Positions 12,000-24,485 of a stretch of 64,000 bases of DNA are shown here, in pieces. The first letter of the stretch is position 1. Every line of letters starts with the position of its first letter. The translations under genes and the position numbers were made by a program. The stretch is from Cyprinodon diabolis (lineage: Eukaryota > Chordata > Actinopteri > Cyprinodontiformes > Cyprinodontidae), in assembly GCA_030533445.1 (NCBI GenBank), contig CM060065.1, positions 8,078,474-8,142,473 on the forward strand. The letters run 5' to 3'. The notes beneath the pieces are model-generated. The model did no database searches, had not been told where the DNA came from, and was given only the letters and a program-made list of their open reading frames with translations.

Positions 12000-12575
12000 G
12001 ATATTTACACTGCATCAGATAATGTTCCCCCCATTTTAAGCAGGGGAAACGCTATCTGACTGGGTTCAGAAGCCCATCAGATACCGTTCTCCCCATGTTA
12101 AGCAGGGGGAACGCTATCTGGCGGGGTTTAGAAGCCCATCAGATACCGTTCCCCCCATGTTAAGCAGGGAGAACCCTATCTGACGGGGTTAAGAAGCCCA
12201 TCAGATACCGTTCTCCCCATGTTAAGCAGGGGGAACGCTATCTGACGGGGTTTAGAAGCCCATCAGATACCGTTCTCCCCATGTTAAGCAGGGGGAACGC
12301 TATCTGGCAGGGTTTAGAAGCCCATCAGATACCGTTCCCCCCATGTTAAGCAGGGAGAACCCTATCTGACGGGGTTAATAAGCCCATCAGATACCGTTCT
12401 CCCCATGTTAAGCAGGGGGAACGCTATCTGGCGGGGTTTAGAAGCCCATCAGATACCGTTCCCCCCATGTTAAGCAGGGAGAACCCTATCTGAAGGGGTT
12501 AATAAGCCCATCAGATACCGTTCTCCCCATGTTAAGCAGGGGGAACGCTATCTGACGGGGTTTATAGGCCCGTCA
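12000..12575. repeat. 62-bp tandem array of hairpin-forming units
   Basis: About nine copies of a 62-bp unit repeat with exact 62-bp spacing (for example AGCCCATCAG at 12071, 12133, 12195 and 12257). Each unit is itself an imperfect inverted repeat: CAGATACCGTTCTCCCC, an 11-nt loop, then GGGGGAACGCTATCTG. Units vary between CTCCCC/CCCCCC and GACGGGG/GGCGGGG. The array abuts the 3' end of an L2-like LINE. Confidence 0.95.
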
Positions 12576-12584
12576 GATAGATGG

Positions 12585-13805
12585 GGGGTCGCTATGTCCT
12601 CCAGAAGTCTAAACCTATAGCAGCATAACTATAGAGACAGTTCAGGATAACCTAGCCACTCTAACTACAAGCTTTATCAAAAAGGAAACTTTTAAGCCTA
12701 GCCTTAAAAGTAGACAGGGTGTCTGCCTCACGGACTAAAACTGGTAGTTGGTTCCACAGGAGAGGAACCTGATAACTAAAAGATCTGCCTCCCATTCTAT
12801 TTTTAGAAATTCTAGGAACCACTAGTAAACCTGCAGATTGAGAGCGAAGTGCTCTGTTAGGAACATAAGGAACAATCAGATCTCTGATATAAGATGGAGC
12901 TTGGCCATTTAAGGCTTTATATGTGAGAATGAGGATTTTAAATTCTATTCTGGATTTAACAGGAAGCCAATGAAGAGAAGCCAGGATAGGAGACATATGA
13001 TCTCTATTTTTAATTTTCATCAGAACTCTGGCTGCAGCATTTTGGATCAGCTGAAGGCTTTTAACTACAGTTTGTAGACTTCCTGATAGTAAAGAATTAC
13101 AATAGTCCAGCCTTGAAGTAACAAATGCATGGACTAGTTTCTCAGCATCAATCCTGGACAGAATATTTCTAATATTTGCAATGTTCCACAGATGAAAGAA
13201 GGAAATTCTAGAAACCTCTTTTATCTGGGATTTAAATGACAGGTCCTCATCAAAAACAACACCAAGATTTTTTACTTTATTATCTGAAATCAGTTTAATC
13301 CCATCCAAATGAAGTGACTGGCTAATCAGCTTCTTTTTCAAAGACTCTGGTCCAAAGATTATAACTTCTGTTTTGTCTACATTCAGAAGCAGAAAGTTAA
13401 GAGTCATCCAGGTTTTTATGTCTTCAAGAGATGCCTGTAATTTATGTAATGGGTTAGCTTCATCTGGATTTATAGACAGATATAGCTGGGTATCATCAGC
13501 ATAACAGTGAAAATTAATCCCATGCTGTCTAATAACTCTACCGATTGGGAGCATGTATAAAGTAAAGAGAATTGGTCCTAGCACCGATCCCTGTGGTACT
13601 CCAGGGGTAACCTTTGAGCATGAGGAAGATCTGTCATTAACATGAACAAACTGAAATCGATAGATAAGATTTAAACCAGTCTAGAGCTGTTCCTTTAATT
13701 CCTACAAAATATTCAAGTCTTTCTAAAAGAATATTATGGTCAACTGTATCAAATGCAGCACTGAGATCCAACAGGACGAGCACAGATACAAGTCCACTAT
13801 CAGAG
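12585..13805 (-). pseudogene. L2-like LINE reverse transcriptase, 5'-truncated
   Basis: A long open frame (13584 down to 12661, 307 residues) covers the reverse transcriptase palm and thumb and the C-terminal region of a fish non-LTR retrotransposon. Motifs: [10 protein letters not shown] just upstream of the first Met, YADDTQLY catalytic box, [35 protein letters not shown] and VPLLWNQLP. Upstream, to about 13805, a further in-frame motif ([15 protein letters not shown]) can be read after a frame disruption near 13680. The endonuclease half is absent. The 3' part is shared with 40745-41020. The element is a dead 5'-truncated insertion. Confidence 0.85.
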
Positions 13806-13811
13806 GCTGTG

Positions 13812-14049
13812 AGCGCTGAGTCTCCCGAGCCCGTAACATCATCAATGACCCCTCACCCCCCCTCCATGGACTGTTCTCCCTGCTGCCCTCTGGGAAGAGT
13901 CTTCAAAGCATCAGATGCAGGTCCAGCAGATTCCATAACAGTTTCTTCCCCACTGCCAATAGACTTCTGAATGTTGTGTAAAATGGGTTATTTTATTTAT
14001 TAAATAATAATAATAATGCTAGAACTGTAAATATAATCATATGTTTATA

Positions 14050-14116
<67 letters not shown>

Positions 14117-14245
14117 TTGTTTTTTTTTATGTATTTATTACTGTTTTCAAGGTTGCACTTCAAAAAAATAAAATTGTCTTAAGCTGTTTTAAATAAAATT
14201 TGCTTTTGTATACACTTGTGTATACAAAATGAGAAAATAAATCTG
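13812..14245 (+). repeat. LINE 3' tail in opposite orientation, with (TA)n
   Basis: From 'gagcccgtaacatcatcaat' onward the sequence matches 21590-21960, the 3' end of the Rex-like LINE, including the [22 protein letters not shown] coding end and the 'ctgtctaagtctaa' tail. A pure (TA)n run of about 62 bp lies at 14051-14112 within the UTR. Confidence 0.75.
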
Positions 14246-15668
14246 TCTAAGTCTAAATAAGATGTTTTTCAATGGAATTAGTATTGTAACTCTTCGAATA
14301 ATGTAATTAGATAATATGCAATTTAAATAACAATGCAATTATTGTTTTTCTCATTTTAAATTTGTAAATTATCTTGTTTCAATGGCAAAGTGTCTCACCT
14401 GCCTCCTAAATTCAAGAACAAATGCATTTATTTTAAGAAAAAATGAATTATTTAGAGATCAATTTTTTTCTAGTGTTCACATTTGAGGCCACAATGTAAA
14501 AAAAACTCATTCTTTCTTATTTTTGTTTGTGTGTTGAAACAAAGTAAAAGAAAGATGCAAGAAATAAATCCAGATCCAGAAATGTAGAAATATGAAGGGA
14601 GTGCAAGAGAAGAGGATTATGCGAGTGACACTGAGAAAGGCTGTTAACAGGAATAAAACCTAATGGACACTGAGCCTTTATTAAAGGTCTTTTTTCTCTT
14701 TATGATAATCACTTTAATGATATATTGAAGGATATCATGTTAAGTCCCCCGCAGAATGCTGCGTAGAGAGATTTTTGATCAAATAGTAGCGATGTATGCT
14801 GCCCCTAATTTGGTTTGACTCTACAGAGACCTCCGGCAGCTCCAGTTTATCCGTCACTGTTTGCTCTGACAAATGAGAGGAAGACGAAAAGCATGAAGGA
14901 AATTTCCTTTTTTACATTTTGTGAATTTGACTCTCATATGATGAGGGCTTTAATTAAAACCTGCAGATGATCATGTGAAATAGTCTCTAGATTAAATCAG
15001 TGTATGGTGGGTTATATCCAAAAATAACAACAAAAATAGAACTGATGTGAATTTTATGTGTCATTGACCTCTCTTTCACATGCTGGGAGCAGCCAAATGT
15101 CTCTGGCTGTTGGTTTATGCAGATGTTAGACGTCCTTTCCAAGGACGATGCAAACTCGAATACTTCATAGACAAATCTTTTTGAATTTAATTTACAGAAA
15201 CATACAGTTTGTGTAAAAATGTATTCCCAGTAGAATTTCATCCTCTTCTTCAGTTGTCAAACGTTCCTGCTCACATGGATCAGCTCCTCCTCCGTAGAGT
15301 ACACAGAACGTGAAATGCTGGATTCTGTCAAGCAGGATATGATTTGCTGCAGAGTTACTCCTCAGTTGCAAAGTCAATATACACTCACAAACAGAAGAGA
15401 ATGATGTGTGTCACACAGAGGTCAGATGAAATCACTGTGGAGTGTCCTGGGGAAATGGGATGACCATGAGCTGAGGTGATGACCTTTAATGTTCTGCACA
15501 AAAGATCTAAACACAAAAAATGCTGCAACAACCTGGTTGCAGAAGGGTGCACCCTGGGTTGTTCTGATTCACTTTTAAGAATGTTATGTCTTGGGTTCTT
15601 GTTATTTAAGTCTCCTGGACATAGGCATGGGTAATAAACCATGGTTATGTCAGGTTCCCCAGAACCAA
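14246..15668. other. AT-rich intergenic sequence, nothing recognised
   Basis: No gene, RNA or repeat family was recognised. Open frames on the minus strand at 14987-15717 lack any known motif and good splice contexts. Confidence 0.45.
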
Positions 15669-15672
15669 TTAA

Positions 15673-16449
15673 AGTCGTAGGGAAGTCATACTGAAATGTC
15701 AAATCATTCTGGCGCAAACATGTATATAAATGTACTCTTTATCAGACAATATTGTCCCAAAATTTTGAAAATTTCTATTAAAAAAAAAAATCCTGTCTTA
15801 AAATCTATGGTTTTTTTTAGGTATTTTATGCAGGCCAGTTAGTTATACATCAACTTGTACATCTAACTTCGGCTAATCATATATTTTAACGGTCATCTGT
15901 CAATCAAATTTTTTCGGTCATAGCATCTTGATTCATATGTTGCAGCTAATATATGCAACGGTTGAAATCAGAATAATTTCCTTTCCCAGTGAGTTCCGTC
16001 CCAGTGTTCACGGGGATGGACGTCTGTGTCTTCAGCAGGCGTAGAGCTAACAGAACTGGCAGCGTTGCGAGGCAAGGGCTCAAACAGGTACGGCTGTAAG
16101 CCTTCTACACCAAACCAAGCTTCTGCCGCCCTGGCGTCCTCTTCCACAACATCTTCATCCCCGCTTTCCTCCTTTAAATAAAAAATGTATGACGGAGGAG
16201 ACTCATCCACGATCTCCGACACTAAACTCTAATCCTCTTGCATGTTTCCACTGTCTATAGCGCTCCTTAACAGTGTCGTTGTTGAGTCACCAATTTTGTA
16301 GCAAAACTTGCTTACGAACCTTCCGCCACAACAATCTCGCCCTCTTGATAAACGACCAATCACATTCATTTTATTAACTCGTATAAAGTCGGGTACCACT
16401 CGGGAGAATTCAGGACTGGAACCGTTGGAACAGCTGCTTCCCTACAACT
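15673..16449 (-). mobile_element. TTAA-flanked DNA element with acidic ORF, copy A (broken)
   Basis: It is flanked by TTAA at 15669-15672 and 16450-16453 and has terminal inverted repeats AGTYGTAGGGAAG. On the minus strand it encodes an acidic peptide (16222-15968) with [10 protein letters not shown], the motif [15 protein letters not shown] and a C-terminal WERKLF followed by a stop. The frame upstream of MSEIV is interrupted by a TAG where copy B (44311-45059) has an open codon. The QPYxFEP pattern reminds me of the leader of fish proteins that carry a P2X7-type cysteine-rich domain, but no cysteine-rich part is present. Family assignment (Harbinger, Kolobok or piggyBac-like) is open. Confidence 0.7.
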
Positions 16450-16474
16450 TTAAGAGTCAAGTTTTGGAGCAGCC

Positions 16475-17101
16475 GAGTTGAATCTATTCTGGACAGGGAT
16501 TTTTAAATCACTGTCTGAAGCATATGGTTGTCTGGTTATCCCTAATCCAATGTCTGCAATCTTTGGCATCCCCTCTACTTCTAACTTGCCTAAAGGAATG
16601 AAGCGGGCTATAGCATTTACCACGCTTCTAGCTCGTAGGTTGATCTTACTTAACTGGAAAGATTCTCAACCCCCCTGGATTCGAGAGGTGCTTTACAACC
16701 TCAAAGTAGAGAAATTGAGATTCTCTCTTAGAGGCTCCATCAAGTTATTTCAGGCTACATGGGACCCTTTTCTTAGATATTTTGACTCTTTGAATCTTCT
16801 TGACCCTGAGGATATTTGAATGTCTAACATGATCTCTACTTATCTATCTATATTTACATTCATGTCTACCCTTATTGATTTGATTTTTTTTTTATTAATT
16901 AATTTATTATTTTGTTTTTTATTCATTTGTTTATTTGTTTATTTATTTATGTTTTGGCCTGTGGGTGGGGTGGGCGGTCAGGGTGGATTGGGGGTTGACA
17001 GAACTGTGACATTGAGATTGTATTGACACTTTGAATTTGTCCCAACAATGTCTGTCTTATGTTCAAAATGTTCAATAAACAAAGTAAAAAAATAAAATAA
17101 A
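16475..17101 (+). pseudogene. 5'-truncated L1 LINE, ORF2 C-terminus, with target duplication
   Basis: The frame from 16478 to the stop at 16819 carries an L1-like ORF2 C-terminus (LFWTGIFKSLSEA, PNPMSAIFGIP, TTLLARRLILLNWK, LEKLRFSLRGS-like). A 3' UTR follows and ends in an A-rich tail 'aaaaaaataaaataaa'. A perfect 16-bp target site duplication AAGTTTTGGAGCAGCC flanks it (16459-16474 and 17102-17117). It landed 5 bp outside the right TTAA of copy A, so it is an independent insertion. Confidence 0.9.
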
Positions 17102-17117
17102 AAGTTTTGGAGCAGCC

Positions 17118-19770
17118 ATAAAATCCCGTTAAAATAAACCAGAGTTTATTGTTGTAAGATGCCATAATGTGGGAAAGTTCAAAGGGTTTGAATATTTCTG
17201 TAAGGTACAATAATATGTCTTTCAACACCACTGAAATGTTTAAAATGTAAGAATGGTATGTTCAGAGTTTTACAAAACTAGGACTGCTCCATCTATTGCT
17301 GTGAGCTAAAAATATGTGAAGTTATCTTCTTTAACTGTGTGTCATTTATGTAAAGCCTCTAGGCAGAGCCAGCACATTAAGCTCTTTGGACCTCTGCCAC
17401 CGACTGATTTAGAACAAATGTGTTTAATAACTTTTGTGTTTTTTTTTCTTTTGTGTTATTTGTAATCCTTAGCAGTAGAACTACAATGTGTTTGGATTAT
17501 TTCATAGAGGCTGTGTGAGTCTGTTGAACGTTAATAATACCTGCCTGTTACGTGTCTAAACTAATGTCTTCACAAGTAGTAAGATAAAGCACTTTCAGGA
17601 TAAAAAGTCATCTTCATCATGTATGTGGCAAAGATTTGGGAACGGAATGAGAGCGGTGTCAAAGATTTATAAAAACGCTGTAATATTTTGAAAAGGCTGG
17701 AGCCATGGATGTCTGCTGATTTTCAAATGTGTATGATGTAATGATGTGAGGATGTGACAGAGTGGAGTTGCATAGAATGGGATTCAGGGTCGACTTCATG
17801 GAGAAGCGAGCCCGGTTGGTAAACAGCTACCATCTGTAACCATAAGCAAATTCTCTAAGTAATATTACAATTTATTTCAAAATCTGTTGTAATTTCTCCT
17901 GGTCATTTAATACATATATCATTAAGAAGTGTTATTTAAACAGTTTGCGTTCAAGTGATCTCTTCTCAGGAAAAAATCGGGGAGAGAAACTTTCAAAGTG
18001 TAAACACAGAACTCTCCTTTACAGATGGCAGTGGAAATAAGTAACTTTGTCACTGTCAGTAAAAATAGCCTTTGGGGAAGAAGACTGTTTTTTCATACCT
18101 GCTGAACAGCAGTCAGGAGTTCCACATGTGGGGGAAGGTTAACCCTTAGCTTGCAAGATTGGGAAATTCAAATCAGTTCATTGAAAAACTCCCAAATTTT
18201 AGTAGAGAGTCATTGTTAAGGTTTTACTGGCCTGACCAGCATTTTTGTCTGGGATTTTTAGAAAGTCTCTCGTTGGATTTCTACTTGGGGAATGTGGACT
18301 TCTTGGTGGTCTGGACCAAACTGGAAAAAAAAAAATGTAAACCCTACACCATGAGGGTAACATTTCCACAATCCTGACAAAAATTCCTACATTTTGATGT
18401 ATAATTGATTTAAATTGTATAAGCCCATAGACTTGCATTATAAAATTGAAAACCTGAAAAAAAATTGTGTAAAGTTTGAATCCCAATTTTATAAAAACCA
18501 CAAAAAATATCAAAAAGCTGAGGTAAATCTGAATAGCTGGATCTTGGATGAACATTTTAAAAGTTGAATGGTGTCTCTAGCTGAAAGTAAGCTCAGGTAG
18601 TTAAAGTTCAAATACGGTGAAGTTTTAGCTGAATTTTGCTGAAATCGGAGAATTCTGCATACATTTAAAATGGGACAAAAAAACGCAGAAAAAGCTGAAT
18701 ATCGCAAAAACTACAAAAAATATCTTTAAAATAAAGACATAGTAAAACCCTTCAGAAGAAGATGAACGTTTTGATTCCAAAGTTGCTTAAATTGGTTGAA
18801 AACTGCAGGACTAGTTAAAGGCCAAAAGAGAAAAAGAGAAAAACAATAAGTCAGTAGAAGACACTCATGTTGCTTAGTGGAGCATTTTTCTACAGCTCTG
18901 ATTGAAAATGTCAGTGGAGAGAAACTCATACAAATTAAATTGCAAATTATCATAAAAAATGCAATACATGACAACTGCAAAGCCATCCATTGCAACATCC
19001 TGCAAATGACAGTTTGCCACTTAATTTTGCTTTGCACTGTGGGGGCAGTTAAGGCCAGGGGGAAAAGATGCAGATTGCATTTTAAGCAACACGAAGGACC
19101 CATAATGTTTGTGAAGCAAAACCTCAACGCTGAGATAAAATTAATTAATTGCTCTAGAGTCCGAAACCTTACTAAAGGGAAAGTCTGGGGAGAGGATGAA
19201 AAAAAATGTCCTTATCTACTGTTTATATGAGCTTCTCATTGCAAGACTTTGCAAACCAATTCATTTCAAATTCCAGTCAGGTTGAACAATTCAAAAACTG
19301 AGTTTGATGAAGCATATAGAGAGTATTTTGGTCTCTAACATCTTGATGCTCATATTCTGTCAGTGCTGTTAGTTAGGGGGTAGTTCTGCCTGACTGAGCT
19401 CCTCTACTTTCTTTCAGACAGTAAGTCTGGCCGAATTGGGTTGGTAATGTCACAGATGAATCATCATGTTTGGACCGTTTTCCACCTCCTCATTTAGTCA
19501 TCCAGGCTTAAGGTCACAAGTAACTCAGCCTTTGCATAAGTGAGGAATGTCTTTGATCGTTGGGCTGGCAGTGGTTCAGTCATCAGCCAGAGGAGGAGAG
19601 AAAAGGATACAGTGTTGATGTTTGTTCTTTGGCTCTACTTTTATAAGCCTCTGTATTGTCAGTTCAATTACATTACAGTCCAGTCATTCCAACATCATGG
19701 CTTTGGTTGCCAATCTGCCTTTCTAAGCAATACATGTCCTTTTTTCAGCTGTCAGATATCATAATCTAAA
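17118..19770. other. AT-rich intergenic sequence, no gene supported
   Basis: No exon with motif support was found on either strand. Composition is uniformly AT-rich with no strong repeat structure. Confidence 0.45.
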
Positions 19771-19774
19771 TAGC

Positions 19775-21960
19775 GGCGCTCCAAGGCAGCGACCAAGAAC
19801 AATTCTCGACAATTTCACGAAATATGCCGCTTAAAGCGATACAAACTAGACATCAAACCCGCATCTATGATCAATAACGCCTGCTGGAGTGACAGTCACA
19901 AAATGTTTTAAAGATATTTTTGTCTGTTTAAAAAGCTCCAGAGTGCTACGGATGGATGTACACAAAACAACAGCGGAACATAACAGTTGGAGGAAGAGAT
20001 GCGCGAGACGGAGAAAGCGAGGCTGCAGAGGTGAGCTAACTGCGAAGCTAAGGGGAAATCCCCACAGACCGCCGCTTCCATCAATCCTCCTCTCCAACGT
20101 CCGCTCGCTGGAAAACAAAATGGATAATCTCTGACTGGAACATCTTCAAGGCTGCAGCAACATATGACAACTTATTAAATATTGATGAGTATGCCATGAC
20201 TGTGTCAGCCTACATCAACAAATGCATTGAGGACGTCAGCATCAAAATGAAACATCACCACCCGGGCCAACCAATGACCCTGGATGAATGGGAACTTTCC
20301 CAAATTGCTAAAAGCACAGAACATAGCTTTCAAGTCTGGTGATAAAGAGGCACTGAGAACAGCATGTGCAAACTTATACCGTGCCATCAGATCAGCGAAG
20401 TAAAACCACAGCCAGAAGATCCAGGACCTTTTCTATGATACCAGCAAGCAACACCAGGGGGATGTTAAATGGCATTTGGATGACCGCGGACTACAACTTC
20501 TTTGGAAGGTTTGAGGCACTAAACAGCACTCCAGCAGTGAAAGCCGTTCCACACCAGGGGGAGGAGACACTGAAGTGAAAACCCTAACCCTAACTCTGAG
20601 GAGAGTCAACCAAAGGAAGGCCCCAGGACCTGATAACATACCTGGGCGGGTGTATAAGGAGTGTGCAGATCAGCTGGCTGATGTCCTCACAGACATCTTT
20701 AACTACTCGCTGGACGGATCCGTGGTGCCAGCATGCAAAACCGCTCCACTGAGGAAACCATCTCTGCTGCTCTCCACCTGATCCTGGCACACCTGGAGGA
20801 GAAGAACTCCCACATGCGGATGCTGTTCCTGGACTTCAGTTCAGCTTTCAACACCATCATCCCACAGCATCTGATGGGGAAACTGAAACAGCTGGGCTGC
20901 AATACACCCCTCTGCTATTGGCTGCTAGACTTCCTCACTAACAGACCTCAGTCAGTTGGACAGAACACCTCTGATGTCATCACTCTAAGCACAGGCTCCC
21001 CTCAGGGCTGCATCCTGAGCCCTCTGCTGTTCACCCTGATGACACATGACTGCGTCCCCAGGTTCACCACCAATCACATCGTGAAGTTTGCAGACGACAC
21101 CACAGTGGTGGACCTCATCAGAGACGACAATGACCTGGACTACAGAGAGGAGGTGGAGCAGCTGGTGGACTGGTGCATAGATAACAGCCTGATCCTGAAC
21201 AATGAGAAGACGAAGAAGATAATCTTGGACTTCAGGAAGAACCATCCTAACCACGCTCCACTGCTCATCAACAGCTCAGCTGTAGAGGTGGTCAGCAGCA
21301 CCAAATTCCTGGGGGTGCACATCACAAACACCACCTCACTGGTCAAAAGGGCACAGAAGCGCATGTACTTCTTGCAGAGGATGAGGAGAGCCCACCTGCC
21401 CCCACCCATCCTCACCACCTTCTCCAGAAGCACCATAGAGAGCGTTCTGACCAGCTGTCTCACTGTGTGGTGTGGAGGCTGCAGCGCCTCAGACTGGAAG
21501 AAGGTGAGAAGAGTGGAAAGAACAGAAGAGAGGATCATTGGATCTCCTCTTCCCTGCATTAAAGACACTTAATTCCTCCGCTGCGTGTCCCGAGCCCGTA
21601 ACATCATCAATGACCCCTCACCCCCCCACCATGGACTGTTCTCCCTTCTGCCCGCTGGGGGGAGGCTTCACAGCATCAGATGCAGGTCCAGCAAATTCGA
21701 GAACAGTTTTTTCCCCACTGCCATTAGACTGCTGAATGTTATGTAAAATGGGTTATTAAAAATAATAACTGAAATGTGGAAACTGTAACTATACAGTCAT
21801 ATATTTACACTTTTTTCACCTAAAAGGTTTTTTATCACTGCTGCTTACCTGCACTTTAAAAAATGAAATAGTCTAGAGACAAAATTTCTTTGTGTTTAAC
21901 CTTTTGTTTACAAAATGACAAAACAAAATCTGTCCCTGTCTAATGTCTAATCTGGAGGCA
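19775..21960 (+). pseudogene. Rex-like LINE retrotransposon, internally deleted
   Basis: The 5' part (19889-20134) has an arginine-rich leader and the start of an endonuclease domain (PSILLSNVRSLENKMDNL). Most of the endonuclease is missing. A linker region follows (SAYINKCIEDVSIKMK), then [25 protein letters not shown] sequence near 20610-20690, then a reverse transcriptase frame (20733-21572) with [30 protein letters not shown], the catalytic box KFADDTTVV and LGVHI. The frame ends before the usual C-terminus, whose coding remnant and 3' UTR continue to about 21960. Internal deletion and frameshifts make it non-functional. Its 3' end is shared with 13812-14245. Confidence 0.85.
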
Positions 21961-23790
21961 GAACCAGGTTGCTGCAGTTCAAGTAAGGTGATGGAAGTAT
22001 GTGCATAAATAAAAAAAAGCATGATGCAATGTTCAGCATTTGAAAGAAAATTAGTAGGTAAAATGGTGTGTGAGTAAACAAGTGAACAAGTTTTTAAGTA
22101 AAATATATTTCTGATATTTCCACTCACATTAAACTTTGGGGAGATCTATAACAACATAAATAATACCACATTAGACCGTTAACCACCAGGATATAAAAGG
22201 GGATAACTGAAAGGATTAACAAAAAGATGTTCAAGTTCCTTTGAGATGCAGAAGAAAAAGCACTGCACAGAAAAATAACCTTTAGATATTTATACAGAGT
22301 AAAGTATATGTAAAATACAGAAGATGTCATGATAGGTTTTAGTTGCTTAGCCCACATGCAGAACACAACGGAGGCTGGGTAAAAGGTTTAACAGAGTTTA
22401 TTGAATGTGCAATAATACAAGTTAAATACAGGATCTTGAACTGGTCCGGGCTGGTTCACTGAAGTCTGCAGAGATGATAGTTTGATTAGAAAGGCAGGCA
22501 GATGAGCATTAGTCCTTAGATAATTCAGAATTCTACCTTGACCGAATCCGGGCTTCTCTTTGAGAGAGGAGGAACCGTTGGGTCCAAAGACTGTTTGTTC
22601 AGCAGAGTACACGAGCAGCTGCAGCGTCTAGCTTCTCACTTTGAATGGCAGACCTTGATTAGAGTTTCAACTCTTCCCTAAGAGCAGCAGGAGAATCCAC
22701 ATAGGAATCTTCAGGTTCGGCTCACCAGAGCAGATTGGCAGGTTAAGCTCATCCAGAGCTTCAGGCTAGAGACAGGTTTCCAAACTAAGGTCAACACTGC
22801 AGCGTCGAAGCAAGGTCTGGCAGCTGGTTATAAAGGGCAGGTCTCCTGATGAGTAGATACGTCTCAGGTGTGCTGGAAGACTCCAGCTCCAGGAGACCCA
22901 CGGCGCACTCTGCTGGAGGAAGGTGGTACAGCTCCAGATCCCAACAGAAGAAATATGGGAGAGGTTGGTGATGGTTTTCACGTTGATCGTATCTGAGTCA
23001 GCCAAAGGCACTGTAAAAGAGTTTTGGACTGAAAGGTTAAAAAATTGGATCAAAGGTCACTGAATAAAATATTTGATGGAAACGACATGCCAGGAATTGC
23101 ACATTTTTTTATTATAAAAAGTAATTTTACAGATGAAAACAAAGATTGTCTTCAGTAATTGAAAAGAATATTTGAAACCTTAAAGAATATGTTAATATAG
23201 CGATAAAAGCTATACATTTATTTTTTTCTCTAGATAAAAAATGTTGGAATTAGCTCAGCCATTTGCAAACAGGAAAACACCTTTTTTATTTTACCATTAA
23301 TTTCCAAATACCCATTCATAGAAACTAAGCATAGAACAAGATATTAGAGTCCAGTTCGTTTGGTGAATTCATGAATACAAATAATATAGGAACCATAAAG
23401 CTACAAGTGTAGCATGGTCCAGTGCATTTAATAAAAAACATCAAATTATTCTTATTTCTAAGAAGTTTTTTTGTTTTAATTTAAATAAAGTTGATGCTTT
23501 TTATTAAGTCTTTCTTTTTTCTTGCAATATAAATTATCTTAATTTCATAAATATGATGCATCAAAAATTTTTAATTATATTAAGCTTTTAAAACAATTTA
23601 ACTAAAGATTGACAAGTTCTCTCTTTCTCCCCATTAAGACAAGCTGGGACCACCAACCCTACCAACCCATCCCAGTGTTTGCTTTCACAGGTTAACCTTT
23701 TCACCATCGTGATAATGGTTTATCGATAAAATATAGTCATTATATTTTCAACTGATTTTCAAGCTTTGTCCTGATATGACTTTTTTTTTG
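21961..23790. other. Intergenic; probable interspersed repeat at about 22340-22960
   Basis: No gene is supported. The block from about 22340 ('ggtaaaaggtttaacagag', then 'tttattgaatgtgcaataa') to 22960 is GC-richer and has the look of a fish interspersed repeat resembling 25220-25857, but I cannot place its ends. The rest is AT-rich. Confidence 0.35.
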
Positions 23791-23799
23791 AGGAATTTG

Positions 23800-24080
23800 G
23801 AGTCGTAACATTATGAGAATAAAGTCGCAACATTAAGAGAATAAAGTTGCAACATTAACAGAATAAAGTCGTAAAATTACGAGAATAAAGTCGTAACATT
23901 ATGAGAATAAAGTCGTTACAGTACGAGAATAAAGTCTTAAAGTTACAAGAATAAAGTTGTAACATTAAGAGAATAAAATCGTAAAATTATGAGAATAAAG
24001 TCATAAAATTACAAGAATAAAGTCGCAACAAGTATAGTCATAAAATTACAAAAATAAAGTCGTAATATTATGACTTTATT
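23800..24080 (+). repeat. About 20-22-bp minisatellite (GAGAATAAAGTCGTAAMATTA)n
   Basis: About 12 imperfect copies of a unit with AGAATAAAGTCGTAA. Together with the inverted patch at 24335-24425 it brackets about 250 bp of unrelated sequence. Confidence 0.9.
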
Positions 24081-24334
24081 CTAAAATTACAAGAAACCAG
24101 TTATATTTTATGACAACTCCTACAAGAAGCCTTTCTTCCCTAAAATGAGGAATGTTGAACATCATGTGAAGTTATACTTTGGCTCAGGTTTGACAAATAA
24201 GGAAATCTTTTAGCACCAGCTTCAAATTGGGCAGGATGTTAAAGTGGACTGATTGTTGGAGCTGGTCGGCCGCCATCTGCTGGGCGGAGCTTGAAGCTTT
24301 CTTTCTGAAACGGGCTGTTGAATGATGACTTCTT

Positions 24335-24425
24335 TCTCGTCATATTACAACTTTATTCTTGTAATTTTACTACTTTATTCTCGTAATTTTATGACTTTAT
24401 TCTTGTAATTTTACAACTTTATTCT
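24335..24425 (-). repeat. Same minisatellite, inverted orientation
   Basis: Four copies of the reverse-complement unit (TTACGACTTTATTCTCGTAA type). The two patches form opposed arms around 24081-24334. Confidence 0.85.
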
Positions 24426-24485
24426 CAAAATAGAAGAAAAAAAAATCTCTAGCCTGGCCGTAATACTCCGTTGTACTCCGGTTTC

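Noticed and set aside
12000..12575. CRISPR-like appearance of regularly spaced repeats.
   Set aside because: The whole 62-bp unit is repeated with no variable spacers, and the genome is a vertebrate one; it is an ordinary tandem repeat with hairpin units.
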